Assembly (NCBI RefSeq): GCF_046292825.1
Contig: NZ_JBKBQG010000026.1
Location: 1 to 64,000, forward strand
Direction of reading: 5' to 3'
Length of the DNA stretch: 64,000 bases
DNA from: Salinarimonas sp046292825
GTDB lineage: Bacteria; Pseudomonadota; Alphaproteobacteria; Rhizobiales; Beijerinckiaceae
Each line of letters opens with the position of its first letter. Positions within the stretch are counted from its first letter, which is position 1. The notes below the pieces were generated by a model. The model was not told the DNA's origin. It worked only from the letters and a program-made list of their open reading frames with translations, and did no database searches. The translations under genes were made by a program, and so were the position numbers. Of this stretch, positions 35,761 through 45,943 are shown in pieces.

Positions 35761-36285
35761 TCAGAGCTTCTTGAGAAAGCCCGCGAAGCGCATCAGGCCC
35801 TCGGGCCAGGGCCCGAAGCCCGCTTGCGAATCGATATGGCCGGATTCGCCCGCATCGACGAGCGTCGCGCCGATCTCCCGCGCGATCCCCTCCGCCCGCT
35901 CGAAGGGGACGATCGGATCGTTGCGGCTCGCGACGAGGAGCGTCGGGAAGGGCAGGGGGGCGGTCTCGATCAGGTCGGTGGGATCGTGCGGCGCGACGAG
36001 CATCGCGCCCGCGACGCCGCGGGTCAGGGCCGGCGCGGCGGCGAGCACGACGAGAGCGCCGCCGTCGTGGGCGACGAGCACCACCGGCTTCTCCGCCTGC
36101 GCGACCTCCTCGACGAGGCGCTCGGCATGCGGGGCGAGGGCGCGCGGATCGTGGACGCCGTCGCCCGTCCCCCAGGCGAGTGCCCGCGCGCTCGAGATCT
36201 GCCGCGCCCAGCGCGCATGCCAATGGTCCGGCTCGGCCGCGTGCGGCCCGGGCAGTATCAGGATTTCGCAGTCGCTGGTCTTCAT
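35761..36285 (-). CDS. RBBP9/YdeN-family hydrolase with Asp nucleophile
   Basis: A 174-residue single-domain alpha/beta hydrolase of the DUF1234/RBBP9 family. ILILPGPHAAEPDHWHARWA opens it, with the HW-x-W pattern typical of the family. The nucleophile elbow reads LVAHDGGALV, with Asp where relatives have Ser (GHSLGC or similar). The acid, SRNDPIVPF near residues 121-129, and the His, ESGHIDSQAGFG, are kept. An Asp nucleophile is known from haloalkane and fluoroacetate dehalogenases, so a different reaction or loss of esterase activity is possible. Confidence 0.85.
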   Translation of the reverse strand: MKTSDCEILILPGPHAAEPDHWHARWARQISSARALAWGTGDGVHDPRALAPHAERLVEEVAQAEKPVVLVAHDGGALVVLAAAPALTRGVAGAMLVAPHDPTDLIETAPLPFPTLLVASRNDPIVPFERAEGIAREIGATLVDAGESGHIDSQAGFGPWPEGLMRFAGFLKKL

Positions 36286-36403
36286 GAGAGAGGTCTACAC
36301 GATTCCGCCCCGGCCGCGAAAGCGCGGGAAATCCCGATTGCGCCGCTCTTGCCACCGGCCCGCGCCTCGGCTCTGATCGTAGCGAGGAAGGGAGGGGGGT
36401 CGG

Positions 36404-37231
36404 ATGGCGGGGGCGATCGATTACGAGGCCGAATACGACAATCGCGCGCGGGTGCCGGAGCATCCCGCGATCTTCGAGGCGTGGGCGCGCGACGCCGCCG
36501 CCTTCCGCGAGAGCCATCCCCCGCTCGAGATCGCCTACGGTGCGGGCGCGCGCCAGAGGATCGACCTGTTCCGGCCCACGGAGGACCGGGCGCGCGCGGC
36601 GGTCATGTTCGTCCATGGCGGCTATTGGCAGGCGCTCGATCGCTCGTTCTTCAGCCATCTCGCCGCGGGGCTTCTCGCGCACGGGGTGCAGGTGGCGGTG
36701 CCGAGCTACACGCTCTGCCCGGAGGTGCGGATCGAGGACATCGTCGAGGAGATGCGCCGCGCCGCCCGGGAGATGGCGCGGTTCGACCGGCCGCTCGTCG
36801 TCGCGGGCCATTCCGCCGGCGGCCACCTCGCCGCCTGCCTCCTCGCCACGCATTGGAAGGCGATCGACAAGGCGCTGCCGGCGGCGCTCGTGCCAGCGGC
36901 CTACGCGATATCGGGCCTGTTCGAGCTCGAGCCGCTCCTCCAGACCAAGGTCAACGCGCGGCTGGGGATGGACCTCGCGGAAGCGCGCCGGGCGAGCCCG
37001 ATCCTCTGGGAGCCGGAGCCCGGCCTCGTCCTCGATGCGGTCGTCGGCAGCGAGGAGAGCGGGGAATACCACCGACAGAGCCGCGCCATCGTCGAGACCT
37101 GGGGCGGCAAGGGCGTCGCGACCCGCTTCGAGATGCTGGCGGGGGCCAACCATTTCACCGCGATCGCCCCCCTCGCCGATCCCGCCTCGCCGATGGTCGC
37201 GCGCCTCGCGGCTTTGGCGAAGGGGGAGTGA
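36404..37231 (+). CDS. Alpha/beta hydrolase (kynurenine formamidase-like esterase)
   Basis: A 275-residue carboxylesterase-type hydrolase. The HGGYWQ oxyanion motif lies near residue 70 and the nucleophile motif AGHSAGGHLAA near residues 129-139; both are hallmarks of the hormone-sensitive-lipase/arylformamidase branch. The acid and His fall in VVGSEESGEY and AGANHFTA. It may hydrolyse N-formylkynurenine or an ester; no tryptophan-catabolism gene is nearby, so the substrate is open. Confidence 0.88.
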   Translation: MAGAIDYEAEYDNRARVPEHPAIFEAWARDAAAFRESHPPLEIAYGAGARQRIDLFRPTEDRARAAVMFVHGGYWQALDRSFFSHLAAGLLAHGVQVAVPSYTLCPEVRIEDIVEEMRRAAREMARFDRPLVVAGHSAGGHLAACLLATHWKAIDKALPAALVPAAYAISGLFELEPLLQTKVNARLGMDLAEARRASPILWEPEPGLVLDAVVGSEESGEYHRQSRAIVETWGGKGVATRFEMLAGANHFTAIAPLADPASPMVARLAALAKGE

Positions 37232-37255
37232 GGGTTTGCAAATGAATCGAAGGCT

Positions 37256-37432
37256 GTCATCCCGGGCCGCGAAGCGGACCCGGGACCCATAACCCCGACG
37301 ACAAGTCCGAGCGCGCATGCCGCGCTTTCTCCGCAGCCGAGAAGAAAGGACGGTCGGAAAAACGCAGCCTATAGGCTGCGACTGACAGGTCGTGGGTCTG
37401 GGTCCCGGATCGCCTTCGGCGTCCGGGATGAC
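37256..37432 (-). repeat. Composite dispersed repeat, family A copy 3
   Basis: Reverse orientation: it opens with GTCATCCCGGGCCGCGAAGC and ends with the GGATCGCCTTCGGCGTCCGG arm. The GCAGCCTATAGGCTGC hairpin has a compensated base pair change relative to copies 1 and 5 (TGTA loop to TATA). It follows the hydrolase gene directly and precedes a family B element. Confidence 0.88.
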
Positions 37433-37454
37433 ACCGTCGGGGCTGCTCCCCCGT

Positions 37455-37642
37455 GTCATCCCCGGCCGGAGCACGCGTAGCGTGCGCAGGGGAAGGGGAC
37501 CCAGCACCAAGACGTGTGCGGAGCACACTATGGTGCCGCCGACCAGGCGGCTCGTCGCCGCTACAAGTGCTTGCTCCGCAAGCGATTCTCGTGCTGGGTC
37601 CCCTTCCCCTCCGGTCGCAAGCGACCTCCGGCCGGGGATGAC
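37455..37642 (+). repeat. Dispersed repeat, family B copy 1
   Basis: A 188-bp element bounded by GTCATCCCCGGCCGGAGC and its inverted version CTCCGGCCGGGGATGAC. Inside are GTGTGCGGAGCACAC, CCGACCAGGCGGC and TTGCTCCGCAAG palindromes and two inverted GGGACCCAGC-type blocks. A second copy in opposite orientation lies at 60449-60637. Together with family A copy 3 it fills the 489 bp between the convergent hydrolase and threonine aldolase genes. Confidence 0.85.
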
Positions 37643-37720
37643 ACCGGTGGAGCACTCACCCTGTCGGCGCGACTGACTTGGTGACACCCCTGGGAAGGAT
37701 CTCCAGCCCCGACGCAGCGC

Positions 37721-38791
37721 TCACGCCGCCGCGGAGACCGCCTCGGCCGCGCGTGCGAGGAAGAGCTCGACGTCCGCCTCGCGCGTCGCGAACGACGCGA
37801 CGAGGCGGAAGACGCCTTCGCCGGCTTCGAGGACGAACTCCTCCGGGAGCGCGGTCGGCGCCCAGGGATGGAAGATCGCCCCCTGCGCGCGCAGGCGCTC
37901 GGCGACGGGAAGCGGCAGGACGGGAAAGACCTCGTTCGCCTCCGCCGGCCAGGCGAGCCGCACGCCGGGCAGGCGGCGGAGCCCGTCGGCGAGGCGCGCC
38001 GCCATGGCGTTGGCATGGCGGGCATTGGCGAGCCAGTGGTCGTCGCCGAGATAGCCGAGGAGCTGCGCGCCCAGGAGCCGCCCCTTCGACAGCGTGTGAC
38101 CGGAGCGCTTGCGCAGGATCGGCAGCGCCTTGGCGCGGGCGGGATCGAACACGATCACGGCCTCGGCCGCGAGGCAGCCGTTCTTGGTCGCGCCGAAGGA
38201 GAGGACGTCGATGCCCGCCTTCCAGGTCATGTCGGCCGGGCTGCAGCCCAGCGCGACGAGGGCGTTGGCGAAGCGCGCGCCGTCCATGTGGAGCGAAAGC
38301 CCCGCCCCGCGCGCGACCTCCGCGAGCGCCGCGATCTCCGCGGGTCGGTAGACGAGGCCGCATTCGCTCGCCTGCGAGATCGAGACTGCGAAAGGCGGCG
38401 ATTGGCGCGTCGGCGCGGGGTAGGCGGCGAGCGCGCGGGCAAGCGTTTGCGGTGCGATCTTGGCGCCGACGCCGTCGAGGCCGATCAGCTTGGCGCCGCC
38501 CGCGAAGAATTCCGGCGCGCCGCACTCGTCCTCCATGACATGCGCGTTCGCGTGGCAGAGGACGGCGCCGTAGGGCGGCACGAAGGCCGAGAGCGCGAGC
38601 GCGTTCGCCGCGGTGCCGGTCGCGACGAGGCATACGGCGACCTCCCGCTCGAAGATCTCCGACAGCCGCGCCTCGACGGCGCGGGTCTCGTCGTCGTTGC
38701 CGTAGGAGGCGCGCGCCCCCTCGTTCGCCGCGATCAGCGCGTCGAGCACAGGCCGGCTCGCGCCGACCACGTTGTCGCTCGCGAAATTCAT
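37721..38791 (-). CDS. ltaE: Low-specificity L-threonine aldolase
   Basis: A 356-residue fold-type I PLP enzyme that cleaves threonine/allo-threonine to glycine and acetaldehyde. NFASDNVVGASRPVLDAL opens it. ALFVATGTAANALALSA has the phosphate-binding segment in variant form (LVATGTAANAL), HMDGARFANAL carries the Asp that binds the PLP nitrogen, and the PLP lysine is in SFGATKNG. The start overlaps the proC stop (ATGA at 38788-38791). Confidence 0.93.
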   Translation of the reverse strand: MNFASDNVVGASRPVLDALIAANEGARASYGNDDETRAVEARLSEIFEREVAVCLVATGTAANALALSAFVPPYGAVLCHANAHVMEDECGAPEFFAGGAKLIGLDGVGAKIAPQTLARALAAYPAPTRQSPPFAVSISQASECGLVYRPAEIAALAEVARGAGLSLHMDGARFANALVALGCSPADMTWKAGIDVLSFGATKNGCLAAEAVIVFDPARAKALPILRKRSGHTLSKGRLLGAQLLGYLGDDHWLANARHANAMAARLADGLRRLPGVRLAWPAEANEVFPVLPLPVAERLRAQGAIFHPWAPTALPEEFVLEAGEGVFRLVASFATREADVELFLARAAEAVSAAA

Positions 38792-39612
38792 CCAGACAGC
38801 TCCCCGGCCCGGCGCGCCGCCGCCGCGACCGCCTTCTCCATCAAAGGCGCGAGACCGCCCTCTCCCATCAGCACCTCGAGCGCGGCGGCGGTGGTGCCGC
38901 CGGGCGAGGTGACGTTTCGGCGCAGCTCCTCGGCCGCGAGCGGGCTCTCCGCGAGGAGCGCGCCCGCGCCCGCCACCGTCTGCCGCGCGAGGCGCATCGC
39001 GAGATCCTCCGGCAGGCCCGCCTCCCGGCCGGCGCGGGCGAGGCACTCGACCATGTGGAAGACGTAGGCCGGCCCCGAGCCCGAGACGCCGGTGACGGCG
39101 TCGATCAGCCCCTCGTCGTCGACCCATTCGACGCGCCCCACCGCCGAGAGGAGCCCGTCGGCGGCCGCGCGCTGGAGATCGGTCACTTCCGGGCTGGCAT
39201 AGGCGCCCGTCGCGCCGCGCCCGATGCTCGCGGGCAGGTTCGGCATCGCCCGGATGACGGCCTCCGCGCCGGGCAGGGCCGCGCGCAGGTTCGCCACGGT
39301 CTTTCCGGCGAGGACGGAGATCACGAGCGTGCCGGGGCCGGCGAGCGGCGCGAGGCCGGGCGCGGCGTCCGCGAGCGCCTGCGGCTTGATCGCGAGCACG
39401 AGGATGTCGGGGGCGGGGAGAGCGGCGACCGGCGGGTTGAGCACGACGCCGGAGCGCTCGCAGAGCGCGCGCATCGCGTCCGAGACGCCCGGATCGACGA
39501 CCGTGATCTCCGGCCCCGGCAGGCCCGTCGCGAGCCAGCCCTCCAGCATGGCGCCGCCCATCTTGCCCGCGCCGACGAGCGCGAGGCTGCGCGGCACAAG
39601 TCCGTCGCTCAT
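38788..39612 (-). CDS. proC: Pyrroline-5-carboxylate reductase
   Basis: A 274-residue NAD(P)H enzyme, last step of proline synthesis. The dinucleotide motif is VGAGKMGGAMLEGWL near residue 12, RAMPNLPASIGRGATGAYA follows, and the P5CR signature appears as DAVTGVSGSGPAYVFHMVE near residues 161-179. It follows the YbjN gene by 38 bp, a pairing seen throughout Hyphomicrobiales, and overlaps the threonine aldolase gene. Confidence 0.97.
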   Translation of the reverse strand: MSDGLVPRSLALVGAGKMGGAMLEGWLATGLPGPEITVVDPGVSDAMRALCERSGVVLNPPVAALPAPDILVLAIKPQALADAAPGLAPLAGPGTLVISVLAGKTVANLRAALPGAEAVIRAMPNLPASIGRGATGAYASPEVTDLQRAAADGLLSAVGRVEWVDDEGLIDAVTGVSGSGPAYVFHMVECLARAGREAGLPEDLAMRLARQTVAGAGALLAESPLAAEELRRNVTSPGGTTAAALEVLMGEGGLAPLMEKAVAAAARRAGELSG

Positions 39613-39650
39613 TCCATACGCCTCCCAGACCGACGCCCCATTCGACGGCG

Positions 39651-40151
39651 TCAGGCGTTACCTTCGGTCTCGAAGAGGACGCTGTCGAGGGCCTCGCGCG
39701 CGGATTTCCCGGCCCAAACGATAAACTGGAAAGCCTGATAATGCCGCTCGCAGGCCTCGACCGCCGCCTTGAACAGCATCTCGCACTGCTCGCGCCTCGG
39801 CTCGGCGCCGCCGGTGAGCAGGAGCGCGTGGCGGAACATCACCACGCTCTCGCGGCTCCACAGGTCGAAATGCCCGACCCAGAGCTGTTCGTTGATCATC
39901 GAGACGAGCTGCAGGACCTCGCCGCGGCGGCGTTCGGGGACGCGCAGGTCGAAGGCGCAGGCGATGTGCAGCGCCTCGACGTCCTCGATCCAGGTGAAGG
40001 CGACCTGATAGGACGCGTAGACGCCGTCGACGCAGATGGACATCTCGTCGACCTCGCCGCGGTCGAAGGCCCAGTCCCGCGATGCGGCGATCCGCTCGAC
40101 CATGTCGAGGGGGTGCTCGCGACGCTCGTGATCGAGGAGAAGCTCAGTCAT
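39651..40151 (-). CDS. YbjN-domain protein
   Basis: A 166-residue protein of the YbjN family, which resembles type III secretion chaperones in fold; in alphaproteobacteria it is nearly always next to proC. Visible features: HPLDMVERIAASRDWAFDRG near the start, YASYQVAFTWIEDVEALHIAC in the sheet region, and LVSMINEQLWVGHFDLWS. The ATG at 40151 begins the conserved part. Function unknown; E. coli YbjN affects motility and stress responses. Confidence 0.88.
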   Translation of the reverse strand: MTELLLDHERREHPLDMVERIAASRDWAFDRGEVDEMSICVDGVYASYQVAFTWIEDVEALHIACAFDLRVPERRRGEVLQLVSMINEQLWVGHFDLWSRESVVMFRHALLLTGGAEPRREQCEMLFKAAVEACERHYQAFQFIVWAGKSAREALDSVLFETEGNA

Positions 40152-40485
40152 GACGTTCCGGATTGCGCGACACGCGGGCTCGTGACGGATTTCGACCACA
40201 GGAGAACGCGAGGACGGTCGGCGAATACGCGACGTGGACGAGGGAGACGGCGTCGATGAGGGTTCATGCGGACCCCGTCGGCGCGAATCACCTGCAACAC
40301 GACTTTATCCCGCCCGACTCCCCTCCTGCAAAGTGGTTTCACCGTCGAAGATTCGCTCCTGCCTGACAATCGCGGGAACCAGGCTTGTCCACATGGGATC
40401 GGGACGGCCCGCCGCGGCGAAACGACTCGGGGGAGGGGGGCGGGAGGGACGACGGCGCTCTCCTTCCGCTCAGAGTTCGCGGGCT
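40152..40485. other. Gene-free stretch upstream of ybjN
   Basis: These 334 bp precede the ybjN-proC-aldolase operon and should carry its promoter. I see no coding signal, no strong promoter match and no palindrome. The stretch then runs into family A copy 4 and family D copy 2, so the whole gap between genes is 638 bp. Confidence 0.6.
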
Positions 40486-40664
40486 GTCATCCCGGGCCGC
40501 GAAGCGGACCCGGGACCCATAACCTCGACGACCGTTCGAGCGCGCATGCCGCGCTCGCTGCACCACCGTGCAGCAGGGTCGAACGTCGGAGAAACGCAGC
40601 CTACAGGCTGCGACTGACACGTCGTGGATATGGGTCCCGGATCGCCTTCGGCGTCCGGGATGAC
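40486..40664 (-). repeat. Composite dispersed repeat, family A copy 4
   Basis: Reverse orientation, very close to copy 3: GTCATCCCGGGCCGCGAAGC at the left, GCAGCCTACAGGCTGC hairpin, and the CTTCGGCGTCCGGGATGAC right arm. Between them is a GCACCACCGTGCAG hairpin absent from copies 1 and 5, so the variable segment differs between copies. Confidence 0.88.
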
Positions 40665-40705
40665 ACCGCAGGGGACCTGCAAGTCGAGAGCGCGCGTGAT
40701 GCGTC

Positions 40706-40762
40706 GGGCCCCACCCGACCCCTTCGCTTCGCTCAGGGGCCACCCTCCCCTACGGGGAGGGA
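40706..40762. repeat. Dispersed repeat, family D half copy
   Basis: CCCCACCCGACCCC, then CGCTTCGCTCAGGGGCCACC and the CCCTCCCCTACGGGGAGGG hairpin, matching the right half of the element at 15663-15807. It lies 28 bp downstream of the dehydrogenase gene end. Confidence 0.75.
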
Positions 40763-40789
40763 TGTGCGCCTTCTCTGAGCGTCCTTCTC

Positions 40790-41665
40790 TCAGCGCTCCT
40801 GGCGCTCGAGGCGGGCGACGAGGCTCGACGTGTCGAAGCGCTTGCCGCCCATCTTCTGGACGTCGGCGTAGAACTGGTCGACCATCGCGGTCATCGCGAG
40901 AGTGGCGCCGTTGTTGCGGGCCTCCGCGAGGACGATCGAGAGGTCCTTGCGCATCCAGTCGACCGCGAAGCCGAAGTCGAACTTGCCCTCGACCATCGTC
41001 TTCCAGCGGTTCTCCATCTGCCAGGAGCCGGCGGCGCCCTTCGAGATCGTGTCGAGCACGGCCTCCATGTCGAGACCGGCGCGCTTGCCGAAATGCACCG
41101 CCTCGGCGAGGCCCTGGACGACGCCCGCGATGCAGATCTGGTTGACCATCTTGGTGAGCTGCCCGGAGCCGGCGGGGCCGATCAGCTTGCACATCCGCGC
41201 ATAGGCGGCGATCACCGGCTCGGCCTTCTCGTAATCGGCTTCCTCGCCGCCGCACATGACGGTGAGCACCCCGTTCTCGGCGCCGGCCTGGCCGCCGGAG
41301 ACCGGGGCGTCGATAAAGCCGAAGCCCTTCTCCCAGGAGAGCGCCGAGAGCTCGCGCGCCACTTCCGCCGAGGCGGTCGTGTGGTCGACGAAGACCGAGC
41401 CCTTGACCATGCCCTTGAAGGCGCCGTCCTCACCGATGGTGACCTCGCGCAGGTCGTCGTCGTTGCCGACGCAGGCCATCACGAAATCCTGCCCCTCCGC
41501 GGCCTCGCGCGGGGTCGGCTTCCAGTCGCCGCCGTTCTCGGCGACCCAGCGCTCGGCCTTCGAGCGCGTGCGGTTGTAGACCGTGACCTCGTGGCCCTTC
41601 GCCTTCAGGTGCCTGGCCATGGGGTAACCCATCACGCCGAGCCCCAGGAACGCTACCTTCGCCAT
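40790..41665 (-). CDS. NAD(P)-dependent beta-hydroxyacid dehydrogenase
   Basis: A 291-residue enzyme of the 3-hydroxyisobutyrate/tartronate-semialdehyde reductase family. The Rossmann motif is FLGLGVMGYPMARHL near residue 6, the substrate-binding signature DAPVSGGQAGAENG near residues 121-134, and the catalytic lysine is in GSGQLTKMVNQ near residue 173. Substrate within the family is not decidable; valine-catabolism or glyoxylate-pathway partners are not adjacent. Confidence 0.92.
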   Translation of the reverse strand: MAKVAFLGLGVMGYPMARHLKAKGHEVTVYNRTRSKAERWVAENGGDWKPTPREAAEGQDFVMACVGNDDDLREVTIGEDGAFKGMVKGSVFVDHTTASAEVARELSALSWEKGFGFIDAPVSGGQAGAENGVLTVMCGGEEADYEKAEPVIAAYARMCKLIGPAGSGQLTKMVNQICIAGVVQGLAEAVHFGKRAGLDMEAVLDTISKGAAGSWQMENRWKTMVEGKFDFGFAVDWMRKDLSIVLAEARNNGATLAMTAMVDQFYADVQKMGGKRFDTSSLVARLERQER

Positions 41666-41836
41666 GGTGATCTCTCCCTCGCGACGCGCCGCGGACGAGC
41701 GCCCGTTCTAGGGTCGCGGCGGGCTTTGTCAAACCCGAAGCGCGACGGCAGGCGCGAGGGAGGGTTCGTAGGCGTGGGTCGGAAGCCGCGGGCTCCCTCT
41801 CCTTCCCCTCAGAGTTTGAAGATCTTTCGTTGCGGT

Positions 41837-42015
41837 GTCATCCCGGACGCCGAAGGCGATCCGGGACCCATATCCACGACGTGTCAGTCGCAGCCTGTAG
41901 GCTGCGTTTCTCCGACGATCGAAGCTGCTGCGAGGTCGAGCAGCGAGCGCGGCATGCGCGCTCGGACGGTCGTCGTGGCTATGGGTCCCGGGTCCGCTTC
42001 GCGGCCCGGGATGAC
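41837..42015 (+). repeat. Composite dispersed repeat, family A copy 5
   Basis: Forward orientation, nearly the same as copy 1: GTCATCCCGGACGCCGAAGG, GCAGCCTGTAGGCTGC, GCGCGGCATGCGCGC and the GCGGCCCGGGATGAC end. It sits in the 431 bp between the dehydrogenase start and the end of the glycan locus; the remaining sequence shows nothing recognised. Confidence 0.88.
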
Positions 42016-42096
42016 AACCTCCGAAAGATTCACAGGCTCTCGGGGGAAGGACAGCCCCTGAGGGAAGGAAAGCGGCGCCGCGGGGCAGGGGACGGC

Positions 42097-43143
<1,047 letters not shown>

Positions 43144-43213
43144 CTCGTCGAACCTTCGTTGGAGGATTGGAGAGCGCGCATCTGCGCGCAACATCGTCGG
43201 CGGGCAAACGCGC

Positions 43214-44350
43214 TCACCCGAAAGAAGATGCATGGCGGGCGCGTTCCCCGACGACTTTTTTCCGCCCGCTCGACGCGCCGTGCGCGCGCGCCGCGTCGAG
43301 ATGATCGAGGAGCTGCGCCGCCCGCGCCTCGCCCGTATGGTCGGCGAGGATGCGCCCGCGGGCGCGGGCGGCGATCGCGTCGCGGCGCATCGCGGGGAGC
43401 TCTGCGAGGATCGCCACCACGTCGTCGGCGTCGCGGGCGACGAGCATCGCCTCGCCGTCCGGCAGGAGCTCGCCAAGGCCCGGCCATTCGTCGCCGACGA
43501 TCGCCGTGCCGCAGGCGCCCGCCTCGAACAGCCGCACGCTCGGCGACCATCCCGCCGCGATCATGTCCGCGCGGGTGACGTTGAGCGTGAAGCGTTGGCG
43601 GCAATAGAAGGACGGGTGCTGCGCGGGCGGCAGGTGCTCGATGCGCGCGACGTTGTCCGGCCAGTCGATCTCGGCCGGATATTGAGGGCCGGCGACGACG
43701 AAGCTTTTCTCCGGCAGGCGCCGCGCGGGCTCGATCAGGAGGCGCTCGAGGGTCGGCTGGCGGTCGGGGCTGTAGGTGCCGAGATAGCCGAGATCCCATT
43801 CGAAGGGCTCGCCGGTGGGCTGGTAGCGGTCCGCCTCGACGGAGCAGTAGAGCGCCCGCGCCGCCCGCGCGCCGAAATCGCGCTCGAGCCGATCGAGCAT
43901 CGGCCCGCCGGTGAAGGAGAGATAGAGGTCGAGATCGGGGATCTGCGCAGGGGCGATCGAGATCCGCTCGCCGGCGGCGATCCGCGCGAGGGTGACGGGC
44001 GTGTCGATGTCGTAGAAGGCGAGCGGGCCGCGCGCCCAGTCCCGCACGCGGGCGATCACGTCGGGCCCGTCCGGCACGTAGGAGCCGACGATCACGGCAT
44101 CCGCCGTAGCGATCGTCTCGCGGTGAGAATCGAGCGCGGCGAGATCGGGGTAGAGGACGAGGCGGCAGAAATCGGGGTCGGGGAGGTCGCGATTGTCGCG
44201 ATACCAGGGCACGTCGCGCTCGAGGAAGGTGACCGCGTGCCCGAGGCTCGCGAGGCCGCGGATCAGCGCGCGAAAGGTCGTCGCGTGCCCGTTGCCCCAG
44301 GAGGAGGAGAGCGAGAGGCCGAGGAAGACGATGGAGCGGGGCGCGCTCAT
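43214..44350 (-). CDS. CgeB-type glycosyltransferase 1
   Basis: A 378-residue protein of the CgeB/spore-maturation group of GT-B enzymes. The N-terminus, IVFLGLSLSSSWGNGHATTF, matches in pattern the starts of the next two genes. The donor half has SVRLFEAGACGTAIVGDEWP near residues 262-281 (the SxRxFEAxACG motif of the group) and LGELLPDGEAMLVARDADD. Its start overlaps the stop of glycosyltransferase 2 (ATGA at 44347-44350). Sugar and acceptor unknown. Confidence 0.85.
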   Translation of the reverse strand: MSAPRSIVFLGLSLSSSWGNGHATTFRALIRGLASLGHAVTFLERDVPWYRDNRDLPDPDFCRLVLYPDLAALDSHRETIATADAVIVGSYVPDGPDVIARVRDWARGPLAFYDIDTPVTLARIAAGERISIAPAQIPDLDLYLSFTGGPMLDRLERDFGARAARALYCSVEADRYQPTGEPFEWDLGYLGTYSPDRQPTLERLLIEPARRLPEKSFVVAGPQYPAEIDWPDNVARIEHLPPAQHPSFYCRQRFTLNVTRADMIAAGWSPSVRLFEAGACGTAIVGDEWPGLGELLPDGEAMLVARDADDVVAILAELPAMRRDAIAARARGRILADHTGEARAAQLLDHLDAARAHGASSGRKKVVGERARHASSFG

Positions 44351-45444
44351 GCCGCCTGCCCCTTCGCCGCCTTCTCCGCCGCGAGCCGGCGCAGAATGGC
44401 GTCCGCCTCGAGAGCGCGGCGCGCATAGGTGTGGTCCGCCCGCACCCGTGCGAGCGCCCGCGCGCCGATCTCCTCGGCCCGCGCGCGCGTCAGCGTCGCG
44501 ACGATCTCGGCGACGTCGGCCCCGTCGCGGGCGACGAGCACCTCCTCGCCGGGCGCGAGAAAGAGCTCGACCCCCTCCCACGCATCCGTGATCAGGCAGG
44601 CGCCGGCGCCGGCCGCCTCGAAGACGCGGGTCGGCGGCGAGAAGCCGATCGAGGCCATGCTCTCGCGGTTGATGTTGAGGACGGCCGTCGGCGTGACGTT
44701 GAAGGCGTTGTGATCGCGCGTGCCGACATGGCCGATCGCCGCGACGTTGGCCGGCATCTCCGCCTGGTTCCAGCCGGACCCGCCGAGGAGGAAACGCTTG
44801 TCCGGCAGCCCGGCGGCGGGCTTCAGGAAGAAATCCCAAACCCGCGCCTCGCGATCGGGCATGCGGTTGCCGAGAAAGGCGAGGTCGCAGGCGAATCGCG
44901 GATCGGGGTCGACGGGGTGGTGGGTCGCGGGGTCGAGCGCGTTGTAGATCGGGTGGCAGGCGCGGGCGCCGAGCGCGCGGTAGCGCGAGACGACGGGGTC
45001 GCCGCCGCCATAGGTCATCACCGCGTCGATCGACGGCAGCGCGCGGCGGATCGCGTGATCGGGCGCATCGGCGATCTCGGCGAGGGTCGCGGGCGCGTCG
45101 ACGTCCCAGAACAGCCGGATCGCGCCGGGCCGGGCCGCGGCCATCACGGCCTCGATGAGCGCGTCGTCGGCATAGCCGACCCCGCTCGTCTTCACGACGA
45201 CATCCGCCTCCCCCGCCTGCGCCGCCGCCCGCGCGAGCCCCTCCGGGCTCGCCTCGTAGACGACGACGCGGGCGTAGTCCGGATCGGGGATGTCGCGGTT
45301 CGCCTGGCGGTCGAAGGCGTCGGGCTCGTAGAAGACGATCTCGTGCCCATGCCCCGCGAGCGCCGACAAGAGCCCCCGATAATAGGTCGCCGCGCCGTTC
45401 CAATAGGAGGACACGAGGCTCGATCCGTAGAAGGCGATCTTCAT
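44347..45444 (-). CDS. CgeB-type glycosyltransferase 2
   Basis: A 365-residue relative of its neighbours. It starts IAFYGSSLVSSYWNGAATYY and has RDIPDPDYARVVVYE, which also appears in GT 1 as DLPDPDFCRLVLYP, so the two are recent paralogs. Donor motif: TRVFEAAGAGACLITDAWEG near residues 274-293. The ATG at 45444 follows a long repeat-filled gap (45445-45943), so it may be the first gene of its own transcript. Confidence 0.85.
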   Translation of the reverse strand: MKIAFYGSSLVSSYWNGAATYYRGLLSALAGHGHEIVFYEPDAFDRQANRDIPDPDYARVVVYEASPEGLARAAAQAGEADVVVKTSGVGYADDALIEAVMAAARPGAIRLFWDVDAPATLAEIADAPDHAIRRALPSIDAVMTYGGGDPVVSRYRALGARACHPIYNALDPATHHPVDPDPRFACDLAFLGNRMPDREARVWDFFLKPAAGLPDKRFLLGGSGWNQAEMPANVAAIGHVGTRDHNAFNVTPTAVLNINRESMASIGFSPPTRVFEAAGAGACLITDAWEGVELFLAPGEEVLVARDGADVAEIVATLTRARAEEIGARALARVRADHTYARRALEADAILRRLAAEKAAKGQAA

Positions 45445-45943
45445 CGGGCGGTCTCCCGGCGGGTTCGGGTGCGTGGGCGTTCTCCCCCTCTCCCGTATGG
45501 GAGAGGGGCAGGGGTGAGGGAATACGGTTCGCGGTCTGGCGGCGACGTCGTCGGCGGGGTGGTGGTGCATCCCCGCCCGTACGCGCCCAACCCCGGCCCC
45601 TCTCTCGTTCGGGCTACGACATTCACACATGCCGGCCGATCGGATTCCTTAGAGATGTCGGGGTTTGCGACGAGCTCGACGGTCTCCCCTCCCCCTTGGG
45701 GGAGGGGTCGGGGGTGGGGGTCGTGCAGGATTTGACGTGAGGGTGCCTTCACGACGACCCCCATCCGACCCGTCGGCTTCGCCGCCGGGCCACCTTCCCC
45801 CAAGGGGGAAGGACAAGGGTGGCCCTCGTCACGAGCGTGAAGGGGAGATGTGCGAACGGAATGGCGTTCTATTGCCCGCCCGTATCCCCTCACCCCCGGC
45901 TCCTCTCCCGTTCGGGAGAAGGGGGATGGCGCGATCGCGGCGC
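45445..45943. repeat. Repeat-filled gap (families E, C, E)
   Basis: No gene is present in these 499 bp. An inverted pair (family E) lies at 45483-45526 (hairpin CTCTCCCGTATGGGAGAG, then GGGGTGAGGGAATACG) and 45881-45925 (CGTATCCCCTCACCCC, then CTCTCCCGTTCGGGAG). Between them, at 45682-45815, is family C copy 3, and a further partial E unit is near 45590-45612. The arrangement separates glycosyltransferases 2 and 3. Confidence 0.8.
45682..45815. repeat. Dispersed intergenic repeat, family C copy 3
   Basis: The best intact family C copy: CTCCCCTCCCCCTTGGGGGA, then GGGTCGTGCAGGATTTGACG, then CGACCCCCATCCGACCCGTC and the CCTTCCCCCAAGGGGGAAGG hairpin. It shows what family C copy 4 should look like without the interruption at 49849-50036. 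Confidence 0.85.
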
